This document shows, in pieces, positions 1 to 7,066 of a stretch of 8,973 nucleotides of DNA (within the stretch, counting starts at the first letter, position 1; the number at the start of each line of letters is the position of its first letter). Below the pieces are notes generated by a model. That model saw only the letters and a program-made list of their open reading frames with translations. It did not search any database and was not told where the DNA came from. A program made the translations under genes and the position numbers. Origin of the DNA: Verrucomicrobiota bacterium. Its GTDB lineage: Bacteria; Verrucomicrobiota; Verrucomicrobiia; Verrucomicrobiales; DEV007. The stretch lies in NCBI GenBank assembly GCA_020629815.1, contig JAHDCN010000105.1:1-8973 (forward strand), in the 5' to 3' direction.

Positions 1-285
1 CGCAATGTGGTTCAATTCGATTCTGAATTGATGGATCAGCTCACTGATCAATGGACTGAGGTCGCCGAGGAAATGTCCGACGAAGCGGCAGCTCTGCAGA
101 CTTGTGTGTCCAAGCTGCCGGAAAAATCGCGCCAGCTGGTGCGATTGAAATATGTCGATGAGCTCAATTCCAAAGAACTGGGTCTGCAACTGAATCGCAA
201 CGCCGGCAGCATCCGGGTAACGCTGCAGCGAATCCGTGAGCAGCTCGCCGTCTGCGTGGAACGCCAAATGCAAACTGCACAATGA
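1..285 (+). CDS. ECF-type RNA polymerase sigma factor, C-terminal part (5' end outside window)
   Basis: This is the last 94 codons of a sigma-70 family (ECF) factor. The frame is open to base 1, so the true start lies upstream; the GTG at 7 is internal. The visible part holds the end of the linker and region 4. The segment beginning LPEKSRQLVRLKYVDELNSK is a typical region 4.1/4.2 start, and it is followed by a helix-turn-helix (SKELGLQLNRNAGSIRVTLQRIREQL) that would contact the -35 element. The pattern matches the Rhodopirellula/Verrucomicrobium-type ECF factors, although region 2 is not visible to confirm this. The stop codon overlaps the start of the FecR gene (ATGA at 282-285), the usual arrangement for a sigma factor and its anti-sigma partner and a sign of translational coupling. 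Its targets are unknown; the adjacent exported-enzyme operon is the obvious candidate by inference. Confidence 0.88.
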   Translation, partial: RNVVQFDSELMDQLTDQWTEVAEEMSDEAAALQTCVSKLPEKSRQLVRLKYVDELNSKELGLQLNRNAGSIRVTLQRIREQLAVCVERQMQTAQ

Positions 286-1571
286 ACGACTCTGATCTGG
301 AACGATGGCTGGACAACGATCTATCGATCGAGGAACTGGCAGAACTGGAATCCTGGTTAAAGGCCAGTGAGGCCAATCGTGAACAGTTCGTACGGCTGAA
401 TTTTCGCGACCAACAGCTTCGGGAATGCGTGCGCGCTGATGCCGATCTTTCCACAGCTGAACCAGAGGAAAAGATCGTCCCCTTCCCTACCTCGAGCCAA
501 AAACGCCGGACATGGATTGCCGCTGCGGCTGCACTAGTCGTTGCCGGAGTTAGTTGGCTGACGGTGAATTTCTCCAGTCAATCGGAGTCGGTTGCAATCG
601 TGCAAAGTATCCGAAAAGCCGATCTCAAGTTAACCAGCGGCGACTCACTGGCTCCGGGAAAACGCCTATCTTTGGAGGAAGGACGCATCGCCTTGAAGTT
701 TGAATCCGGCGCTAAGTTGGCTCTTGTCGCTCCAGCGGAGTTAATCGTTCAAGGCCCCAATTCAGCGGAATTACTGCGGGGTCAGGCAACCGTGCGAGTC
801 CCCGGAAAGATCAAAGGCTTTGCCCTTACTACCCCGGTTGAAAAAGTCATCGATCTCGGCACGGCTTTCGGGGTCGAAGTATCTCCTGCGGGAGATACTG
901 CCATCTCGGTTTTTGAAGGCGAAGTGAAGCTGGGCAACGATCAACATCTCTACGCCGGCAGTGCGGTTTCCGTTAGCGAACCGAAGGCTGAACCAAAGGA
1001 AATTCCCTACACCGAAGGGGAGTTCGCCGAAAGCTGGCAGCTGTCGTTCGGCATCGAAGCAGTCAGTGGTCGGGTCAAGTTGGCGACACCATCACAGCGT
1101 CCCAATCCGGGAAAGGTGCATGATCCGGAATCGCTGGTTTTGTTTCCTGAACGGGAGGAGGTGGAACTGCCCAAAGGCTTCGCAATTGATGGAGTTGAAC
1201 CCGGAACCTATCAGCGTCCTTTTCGCAAGCGGAGCACTCAGTTGCAGCAATCGACGACCGTCGACAGCTATCTACTTCAATATCATCCCGGCAACTCTCC
1301 GGAAACGCAACAAAAGCAGACCTTTGTTGGAGAGTTGAAATTCGATCGACCAGTAATCGGGCTGATTCTGCAGAAAGAACTGCTGATCCAATCGGATTCG
1401 ACCCTGGGTTATTCCGTGACCGACTTTTCCGGAATCGAACGCAGGGGGATCAATGTGAATGATGTCGTCACCCTCTCTCCGGATCGTACCCGTCTAAAAA
1501 TCAGTTTCGATGTCAGCACCAGCGCGGATCAGATTCGCGTTCTAATCGCCTCGGGGAACTACCCTGATTAA
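282..1571 (+). CDS. FecR-family transmembrane anti-sigma factor with extra C-terminal beta domain
   Basis: This 429-residue protein is the probable partner of the overlapping sigma factor. Residues 1-50 form a short helical cytoplasmic region (LERWLDNDLSIEELAELESW...NREQFVRLN) like the anti-sigma domain of PVC FecR proteins. It has no zinc-binding His/Cys cluster. A single membrane span lies at about 77-97 (WIAAAAALVVAGVSWLTV), preceded by KRR, which predicts the N-terminus inside and the rest in the periplasm. Residues about 104-230 are a FecR domain, recognisable from LTSGDSLAPGKRL, the LVAPAELIVQGPNSAELLRG block, TPVEKVIDLGTAFGVEV and the ISVFEGEVKL strand. Residues about 270-429 form a second beta-rich domain (VDSYLLQYHPG, GELKFDRPVIGLIL, DQIRVLIASG). 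It resembles a module I associate with PEP-CTERM/exported PVC proteins; that match is from memory. The ATG at 282 is fixed by the 4-bp overlap with the sigma gene. TonB-linked FecR signalling is not implied: no receptor gene is visible. Confidence 0.85.
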   Translation: MNDSDLERWLDNDLSIEELAELESWLKASEANREQFVRLNFRDQQLRECVRADADLSTAEPEEKIVPFPTSSQKRRTWIAAAAALVVAGVSWLTVNFSSQSESVAIVQSIRKADLKLTSGDSLAPGKRLSLEEGRIALKFESGAKLALVAPAELIVQGPNSAELLRGQATVRVPGKIKGFALTTPVEKVIDLGTAFGVEVSPAGDTAISVFEGEVKLGNDQHLYAGSAVSVSEPKAEPKEIPYTEGEFAESWQLSFGIEAVSGRVKLATPSQRPNPGKVHDPESLVLFPEREEVELPKGFAIDGVEPGTYQRPFRKRSTQLQQSTTVDSYLLQYHPGNSPETQQKQTFVGELKFDRPVIGLILQKELLIQSDSTLGYSVTDFSGIERRGINVNDVVTLSPDRTRLKISFDVSTSADQIRVLIASGNYPD

Positions 1572-1596
1572 TTACTCATCACTTACCAAACAACCC

Positions 1597-2874
1597 ATGA
1601 ATCCACGGCTTAAAAACTCCACCCTCGATCGTCGCCATTTCCTGCGCGGAATGGGCGTCACTCTGGCACTTCCTGCCTTCGACAGTCTGAATACCGGCTT
1701 CGCGGCCGAGACACTGGCTCCTTCGCCAAAGCGACTCGTATGTATGGCAAATCACCTCGGCTTCTATCCCGGCAACTTTTTCCCCAAAGGCGAAGGCGGA
1801 CTGGACTATGATTTGAGTCCGACTCTTGAGCCCCTCGCACCTCACAAAAAAGACTTCACGGTTTTTTCTAATTTGGACGACGGTCTGAACGGTGGTCACG
1901 CCTGTGTGCATGCCTTTTTGAGCGGAATCCGAACTGAGGAGGCCTCCGGATTCGCTGCCAAGAATATCACAATCGATCAACGGGCCGCTGAATCCGTCGG
2001 CAGTAAAACCCGCTACCGCTCTCTCACTACTGGACTCGACCAGGGAACGAAACTTTGCTGGACGAGATCAGGCATTACGATTCCGCCGATCAACAATCCT
2101 GCCCGACTGTTCGATGCTTTGTTTGTCGATAGCGACGAGAATTCGAAGTCCAAAGAACGCAGGCGACTCTCCCTTCGTGCCTCTGTCCTCGATGCGCTGA
2201 ACGGCTCCGCCAAAAAGCTATCCAATGACCTGAATCAGGCGGACAAAGATAAGCTCGATCAGTATCTCACATCCGTCCGTGAAGTGGAGCAAACCCTACA
2301 GATGTCGCAGGATTGGCTGGGCAAACCCAAACCAAAAGTGGAGATAAATCGAGTCGAAGAAGCCGAGCGAATGCATCTGGAGATCATGCCGCTGATGTTG
2401 CGGCTGAATGCCCTTGCCCTGCAGACAGATTCCACTCGGGTATGCACCTTTGAGCTGCCGATGGGATTCGCCACGGCTGAGCTGGATTTGGATTCCTATC
2501 ACGGGCTTTCTCACCACGGAAAAAGTCCGGGGCGAATTGATCAGCTGTTTGTCGTGGAAACCTATTTCATGAAGCAGTTCAGCAAGTTCATGGATCACCT
2601 GAAGGAGATGCCAGTCGAAGGCGGTGGAACGGTTTTTGACAAGACAGCCATCGTGATTGGAAGCGGCATGGGTAACGCCTCGGGCCACCATAACCGCGAT
2701 CTTCCAGTCATCGTCGCGGGCGGAGGCTTCCAGCACAAAGGGCATTACATCGCTCCTGAGGAAGATCATAAGCGCGTGCCACTCTCGAACTTGTGGCTCA
2801 CGCTTTTGCAGTGGTTTGGGGTCGAAGACGAAAGCTTCGGTCGGAGCACGGGGACTCTGGATGCATTGGCGTAA
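1597..2874 (+). CDS. Tat-exported DUF1552 (HXXSHH-family) protein
   Basis: This 425-residue protein has a twin-arginine signal at its N-terminus: DRRHFLRG (residues 11-18), a hydrophobic stretch to about residue 28, and a likely cleavage after FAA (35-37). It should therefore be exported folded, which may mean it binds a cofactor or metal in the cytoplasm. The family name motif HXXSHH is present as HGLSHH at residues 302-307 (from base 2500). Towards the C-terminus, VIGSGMGNASGHHNRDLPVIVAGGG (353-377) matches the conserved GSGM...HN..LP...AGG block of DUF1552. Length is normal for the family. The biochemical function is unknown. In PVC bacteria these proteins are commonly encoded beside DUF1592-type cytochromes, as here, so the two probably act together. 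The gene starts 25 bp after fecR with no purine-rich ribosome-binding site upstream. The family call is firm; any enzymatic role is speculation. Confidence 0.9.
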   Translation: MNPRLKNSTLDRRHFLRGMGVTLALPAFDSLNTGFAAETLAPSPKRLVCMANHLGFYPGNFFPKGEGGLDYDLSPTLEPLAPHKKDFTVFSNLDDGLNGGHACVHAFLSGIRTEEASGFAAKNITIDQRAAESVGSKTRYRSLTTGLDQGTKLCWTRSGITIPPINNPARLFDALFVDSDENSKSKERRRLSLRASVLDALNGSAKKLSNDLNQADKDKLDQYLTSVREVEQTLQMSQDWLGKPKPKVEINRVEEAERMHLEIMPLMLRLNALALQTDSTRVCTFELPMGFATAELDLDSYHGLSHHGKSPGRIDQLFVVETYFMKQFSKFMDHLKEMPVEGGGTVFDKTAIVIGSGMGNASGHHNRDLPVIVAGGGFQHKGHYIAPEEDHKRVPLSNLWLTLLQWFGVEDESFGRSTGTLDALA

Positions 2875-2895
2875 AATTCTCTCTCTTACATAACG

Positions 2896-5385
2896 ATGAA
2901 TCCTTTTTTCAAATGGACAGGGCTCGCCTCGTTGGGAGCTTTTTTGATCGCCTCTGCTACTGCTAACGAAGCAGATCCAATCAAATTTCTGGCAACGTAC
3001 TGCATCGATTGTCACGGAGAAGAAACCCAAAAGGGCAAACGGCGCTTCGACGGCCTAACTCTGGAAATGACAGATTTCGAGGCGGTCGAACACTGGCAGG
3101 AAATTGTCGATCAACTGAACCTGTTTGAGATGCCTCCGGAAGATGAGCCGGAGCCTACGGACGAGGAAAGGGCGGCGATGATCGCATTCATCTCCGGCAA
3201 GATCGCCGAAGCCCAGGCGAGTATGAAATCCTCCGGCGGCCACACCGTCTTGCGGCGATTGAACGCATCCGAGTATCGCTACACCATTGAGGATCTTCTC
3301 GGGGTGCGAACCGACATGTGGGATCCCGCTGCGGATTTCCCCCGCGATGTGGCTCTTCACGGATTCGACAATAATGGAGAAGCTCTGGTGACCTCGAATC
3401 TGCTACTCGAAGAATACCTAAAGTCGGCCGAGACCATCGTTCAAAAAGCCACCAATTTCAGCAAAGCGCCAGAGATGAACCTGTGGGCCAGCTGGCACCC
3501 GTTTCATTTCAAAAAGGCACCTGAAGACCTTGTCGATATTCCGCAGCCCAACGTCTACACCTTTGACCGCTACCGGCCCAACTACGACGAATACAACTAT
3601 ACCAAACTGGTAGGGCGTCACGATCGCGGTGGCTCAGTGGGCTTTCGCCCCTGGGCGATGGACGGAGCCCCGGCAAGCGGCACCTATACCGTCCGGGTAA
3701 AAATCGCCTCGCTCGGGATTAACCACCCCTACCCCACTGCGCTCGCCAAAGCGGGAGCAAAGCCGGGCGATTTGAATGTTCTCGAGATTCGCGCAGTCGA
3801 TCGTCGAGGAAGCCTGTCCGACACACGGGTCATGGTTCGGAAAAAACTGGATAATGAGAAACCGGAATGGTTCGAGTGGGATGTCTATATCGAAAAAGGC
3901 TACCAACCGGAAATTCGAATGGGCAACGGCCCCGGCGCAGCGAAGAACCTGATGCGTATTGTTCTGAACGGTGAAGGCAAGGATCTCGAACACATGAAAC
4001 CTTTCCTGGAGAAGGGCGGTGAGGGACTCGATCGGTGGCACGATTTCTTCAAGGCCTACCAGGGCCCGCAGCTGCATGTCTATGAGTTTCAGGTCAAAGG
4101 CCCTCACAAAGAAGAATGGCCACCGAAGGGACAGACGGCTCTTTATGGTGAGATGACTAAGTCGAACAAAGTCTCTCCCGGGAAGATCGAAGAGCGACTG
4201 AATGCTTTCGCTGAGGCGGCATTCCGTCGCCCACTCAAAGAAGGCGAATTGGACGAGATCAAGGCAATGGTTCTGGAGGCGAAGAAGCGAGACGACGTCA
4301 ATGATCTCGAAGCACTTCAGCTCGGATTCCAGGCAATCCTTGCGTCGCCCGGTTTCCTTTACCTGGATCAAGGCGAAGGCCAACTCGACAGCTACGCTTT
4401 GGCTTCCCGTTTGTCCTACTTTCTCTATTCGTCGATGCCCGATGCAGAACTACTCGAAGCTGCGGCTGGCGGAAACATCGATCTAGTGGCCCAAACGGAA
4501 CGGATGCTGAAAAATCCGAAGTCAGATCGCTTTGTGAAAGAGTTTCTCTACGACTGGCTTCACTACAAAAACATCGGCGAGATGCCACCGGGGAACAAAG
4601 TGTTTCGGGAATACTACCGGGATCAACTGGGTGCCGCGATGGCGACGGAAACGGAGATGTATTTCCGCGACCTGCTGGAGCGAAATGGCGAGATCCGGAA
4701 CTTCCTCGATTCCGACTACACCTTTCTCAATGAGCCGCTCGCCAAGCACTATGGCATCGGCGAAGTCGAGGGCCTCGAATTCAGAAAGGTGAGTTTAACC
4801 GATCGTCGCCGCGGTGGCTTGACTGGCCAGGGCTCCTTCCTGACGGCGTCCGCGAACGGAGTCGATACGTCTCCCGTAGTTCGCGGCGTCTTTATCCTCG
4901 AACAGATTTTGGGTGAGGTGCCCGCACCGCCTCCGCCGGATGTGCCCGGCCTCGAACCCGACATCCGTGGTGCTTCGACCATCCGCGACATGTTGATCAA
5001 GCATCGCGAGATCAAGACCTGCGCAGAATGCCACAGCAGCATCGACCCACCCGGCTTCGCTCTGGAAAACTTTGATGCCATCGGCGGCTGGCGCGAGAAA
5101 TACGGCGAAAACGAGAGAGGCTTACCGATTGATTCCAGCGGCACCTTGAAGGGCGGTCTGGAGTTTGATGGTGTCGTGCAATTCAAAGAGCACCTACTGG
5201 CAAAAGAAGATCAGTTCGCCCGTTGCCTGACGGAAAAATTGCTGACCTATGCTCTCGGGCGAGAGTTAGACATTCAAGATCGTCCCGAAATCGACCGGAT
5301 CCTCAAAGATCTCGAGGCGAAAGGAAACGGCTTGAAGGATCTGGTTCTCCTGGTGGTGAGCAGTGAACTGTTCGCAAACAACTAA
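2896..5385 (+). CDS. Exported Planctomycete-type multidomain cytochrome (DUF1587/1595/1592/1588/1585)
   Basis: This 829-residue protein begins with a Sec signal peptide (hydrophobic residues 7-22, likely cleavage near ATA-N, residue 23/24). Domains in order: a small cytochrome c-like domain with C36-I-D-C-H40 and a possible axial methionine in the MPP at 79-81; DUF1587 (about 117-185, VLRRLNASEYRYTIEDLLGV); a beta-rich insert (about 195-430); DUF1595 (about 432-492); DUF1592 (about 495-625, SYALASRLSYFLYSSMPDAEL); DUF1588 with a second haem-type motif C709-A-E-C-H713; and DUF1585 (about 745-825, CLTEKLLTYALGRELD). The architecture is complete and of ordinary length. Covalent haem attachment at the first site is likely. 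The second motif is conserved in DUF1588, but whether it carries haem is less clear. It would act outside the cytoplasmic membrane, possibly in electron transfer linked to oxidation of an organic substrate; this has not been shown. It follows DUF1552 by 21 bp and has no Shine-Dalgarno sequence. Confidence 0.92.
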   Translation: MNPFFKWTGLASLGAFLIASATANEADPIKFLATYCIDCHGEETQKGKRRFDGLTLEMTDFEAVEHWQEIVDQLNLFEMPPEDEPEPTDEERAAMIAFISGKIAEAQASMKSSGGHTVLRRLNASEYRYTIEDLLGVRTDMWDPAADFPRDVALHGFDNNGEALVTSNLLLEEYLKSAETIVQKATNFSKAPEMNLWASWHPFHFKKAPEDLVDIPQPNVYTFDRYRPNYDEYNYTKLVGRHDRGGSVGFRPWAMDGAPASGTYTVRVKIASLGINHPYPTALAKAGAKPGDLNVLEIRAVDRRGSLSDTRVMVRKKLDNEKPEWFEWDVYIEKGYQPEIRMGNGPGAAKNLMRIVLNGEGKDLEHMKPFLEKGGEGLDRWHDFFKAYQGPQLHVYEFQVKGPHKEEWPPKGQTALYGEMTKSNKVSPGKIEERLNAFAEAAFRRPLKEGELDEIKAMVLEAKKRDDVNDLEALQLGFQAILASPGFLYLDQGEGQLDSYALASRLSYFLYSSMPDAELLEAAAGGNIDLVAQTERMLKNPKSDRFVKEFLYDWLHYKNIGEMPPGNKVFREYYRDQLGAAMATETEMYFRDLLERNGEIRNFLDSDYTFLNEPLAKHYGIGEVEGLEFRKVSLTDRRRGGLTGQGSFLTASANGVDTSPVVRGVFILEQILGEVPAPPPPDVPGLEPDIRGASTIRDMLIKHREIKTCAECHSSIDPPGFALENFDAIGGWREKYGENERGLPIDSSGTLKGGLEFDGVVQFKEHLLAKEDQFARCLTEKLLTYALGRELDIQDRPEIDRILKDLEAKGNGLKDLVLLVVSSELFANN

Positions 5386-5394
5386 ATCACTTCC

Positions 5395-6915
5395 ATGAGA
5401 ATCATCGCGGTATTGGCGGCTCTGTACTTCTTCGTTTCAGCCGCCGCCTTCGGAGAGAGCAAGCCCAACATCCTCATCATTCTTGCCGATGACATGGGGT
5501 ATTCCGATCTCGGCTGCATGGGCGCTGAGATCAAAACTCCTCATCTGGATGGCTTGGCAGAAAACGGCATTCTGTTCACACAGGCCTACAATACCGCCAA
5601 GTGTTTCCCCACCCGAACCTGCCTGCTGACGGGGAAGTGGTTTCAGGAATCTGATCGTGAATTCGTTAATACCACAACACTGGGCGAAGTACTCCGACCA
5701 GCTGGTTATCATACCTTTTGGTCCGGCAAGCATCATGCTCAGTTTGATCCACGAACCCGCGGCTTTGACCGCTTCTACGGATTTCTTGGGGGAGCGATCA
5801 ATTGTTGGAATCCGGGAAACGCACCGGCACCCGGAGCAGCCGATCCGGCGCGAATCGAGCACTACAAATGGATTCTCGATGAGGACAAAATTACCGAGCC
5901 TTTTATTCCTGATCGAGCTGACTGGTATGCCACCGATGTGTTTACCGACAAAGGAATCGAGTGGCTGGAAGAAAGTGCTGATGATGAGAAACCGTTTTTT
6001 CTCTACCTCGCCTACAACGCTCCGCACTGGCCACTGCATGCACCGGAGGAAAGCATTGAGAAATGTCGCGGTCGATATGACGAAGGCTACGACGCGATTC
6101 GCAATGCGCGCTACCAGCGACAGGTGGAATCCGGTTTGATCGATCCGGAGACGGCTCCCCTATCGCCATCCGACTATGAGTTTGAATGGGAGTCGCTGAA
6201 GCCCGAGATTCGTCAGCGGCGCATTGAACAGATGGAAGTCTATGCTGCGATGATGGAGCGAATGGATGACAATATTGGTCGGGTGATTGCTCTGCTCGAG
6301 AAACAAGGGCGGCTCGAAAACACCCTGATTCTCTTTCTATCAGACAACGGTGGCTGCGCCGAAAATCCCACCAAGCGGGTGGGCAATTTCAGGGGCGATG
6401 TACCGGTCGGAGGCGTGGACAGTTACGATGCCTACGACCAGGGCTGGGCTTGTGTCAGCAACACTCCGCTGCGTCGTTTTAAAACCAAGAGCCACGAGGG
6501 CGGGATTTGCACGCCGATGATTGCTCACTGGCCCGCCGGAATCAAAGCACCCGGTCGAATTTGCCGCGATCCGGTTCACCTCGTCGATTTCGCCCCAACC
6601 GTGGCAGCACTCACTGGAGCGGAAAATCCTGCCAATGGCCAGGGGATCGAAATTACTAAGGCATTTCACAACAAGCCGCTCGAACGCGAAGGCAATCTCT
6701 ACTGGCAGTGGGGCGGCGGCAAAGCGGTTCGAAAAGGCGATTGGAAACTTGTTCGTCACAACAACGACAAGTGGGAACTCTACGATCTCAGCAAAGACCG
6801 AACCGAGTTAAACGACCTTGCGGACAAGAAGCCAGAGCTCGTCGAAGAACTGGATAGTGCCTGGCACGCCTGGTGGAAAGAGTGCACCGGTAAAGAATAC
6901 AAGGAAGGTAAGTAG
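5395..6915 (+). CDS. Exported Cys-type sulfatase, S1_4-like (arylsulfatase A fold)
   Basis: This 506-residue protein has an N-terminal Sec signal peptide (hydrophobic residues 3-18, likely cleaved before ESKPN). The sulfatase core starts with PNILIILADDMGYSDLG, in which D32 and D33 are calcium ligands. The activation motif is C70-F-P-T-R74, followed by TCLLTG. C70 should be converted to formylglycine, and Thr in the fourth position is common in this branch. Other conserved parts are SGKHH (K112, H113), NAPHWPLHAP (H211), LFLSDNGG (D317, N318) and the FKTKSHEGGICTP block, where K363 is the expected sulfate-contacting lysine. The middle segment (YDAIRNARYQRQVESGLID, then RRIEQMEVYAAMMERMD) is characteristic of SulfAtlas subfamily S1_4. 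It removes sulfate esters from an organic substrate in the periplasm or outside; the substrate cannot be read from the sequence. It starts 9 bp after the cytochrome gene, so it is probably cotranscribed. No maturating enzyme gene is in the window. Confidence 0.92.
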   Translation: MRIIAVLAALYFFVSAAAFGESKPNILIILADDMGYSDLGCMGAEIKTPHLDGLAENGILFTQAYNTAKCFPTRTCLLTGKWFQESDREFVNTTTLGEVLRPAGYHTFWSGKHHAQFDPRTRGFDRFYGFLGGAINCWNPGNAPAPGAADPARIEHYKWILDEDKITEPFIPDRADWYATDVFTDKGIEWLEESADDEKPFFLYLAYNAPHWPLHAPEESIEKCRGRYDEGYDAIRNARYQRQVESGLIDPETAPLSPSDYEFEWESLKPEIRQRRIEQMEVYAAMMERMDDNIGRVIALLEKQGRLENTLILFLSDNGGCAENPTKRVGNFRGDVPVGGVDSYDAYDQGWACVSNTPLRRFKTKSHEGGICTPMIAHWPAGIKAPGRICRDPVHLVDFAPTVAALTGAENPANGQGIEITKAFHNKPLEREGNLYWQWGGGKAVRKGDWKLVRHNNDKWELYDLSKDRTELNDLADKKPELVEELDSAWHAWWKECTGKEYKEGK

Positions 6916-6966
6916 GATGATTGACGAGAATAGGCTCAGCCAAATCGCTCGGATTGCTGGAGGTAG

Positions 6967-6988
6967 GGATGCGTGTCCCCACGCATCC
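6967..6988. repeat. Perfect 9-bp palindrome with 4-nt loop, probable interspersed repeat
   Basis: The left arm GGATGCGTG (6967-6975) and right arm CACGCATCC (6980-6988) are perfect reverse complements around the loop TCCC. Together with the flanking GGTA and GC, it resembles a REP-like GTAGGGA...CGTGTCCCCACG...TCCGC element that I recall as dispersed between genes in Verrucomicrobiota genomes; that recollection needs a genome search. In RNA it would form a stable hairpin with no U-tract, so it is unlikely to be a standard terminator. Only one copy is seen in this window. Confidence 0.6.
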
Positions 6989-7017
6989 GCAAAGCCTATC
7001 CGCCCCCCGGCCATTCA

Positions 7018-7053
7018 ACCCTGTTGGGTCAGCGACCATACCCTGTTAGGTCA
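7018..7053. promoter_or_regulatory. Two-copy 14-bp direct repeat, possible operator
   Basis: ACCCTGTTGGGTCA (7018-7031) and ACCCTGTTAGGTCA (7040-7053) differ at one base and start 22 bp apart, close to two helical turns. The first copy is itself a small palindrome (ACCC-TGTT-GGGT). The pair sits just upstream of the TTG start at 7067, a plausible place for a regulator to bind both sites on one face of the DNA. No regulator is known for it, and it could also be the remains of a longer repeat. Confidence 0.25.
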
Positions 7054-7066
7054 TGGTTTCCGACGG

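Larger units (their letters stand above)
6916..7066. other. Intergenic gap between the two sulfatase genes, bearing repeats
   Basis: This is the only sizeable gap in the window (151 bp if the downstream gene starts at TTG 7067). It is open in the downstream frame, so an ATG at 6917 could add 50 residues. The predicted peptide is rich in Arg, Pro and His, has no family resemblance, and passes directly through the palindrome at 6967-6988. I read it as non-coding. It also contains the near-identical 14-mers at 7018 and 7040. I see no convincing sigma-70 promoter: the TTGACG at 6920 has no -10 partner at normal spacing. Confidence 0.55.

Noticed and set aside
12..49. Two small hairpins: TCAATTC/GAATTGA (12-31) and GATCAG/CTGATC (34-49).
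   Set aside because: They lie inside the sigma factor reading frame, in a stretch that reads as a normal region 2-4 linker; short palindromes like these are expected by chance in coding sequence.
2296..3030. A 244-codon minus-strand open frame spanning the DUF1552/cytochrome junction.
   Set aside because: It is antisense to two confidently identified genes, has no recognisable domain or signal, and its composition mirrors the opposite strand.
3634..4383. A 249-codon minus-strand open frame inside the cytochrome gene.
   Set aside because: Fully antisense to the cytochrome's insert and DUF1595 region, with no motif of its own.
5602..5616. Thr instead of Ser in the activation motif (CFPTR) of the first sulfatase as a sign of inactivity.
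   Set aside because: The maturation core needs C-x-P-x-R, and CxPTR is common in S1_4-type sulfatases, so this is normal variation.
5437..6039. A 200-codon minus-strand open frame inside the first sulfatase.
   Set aside because: It covers the conserved sulfatase motifs in antisense and shows no family features.
6818..6916. An ATG at 6818 that would make the second sulfatase 569 residues long.
   Set aside because: It would overlap the first sulfatase by 98 bp in another frame, and the added peptide has no resemblance to sulfatases.
6920..6950. TTGACG at 6920 as a -35 box for the second sulfatase.
   Set aside because: No TATAAT-like hexamer lies 16-18 bp downstream; the sequence there is GC-rich.
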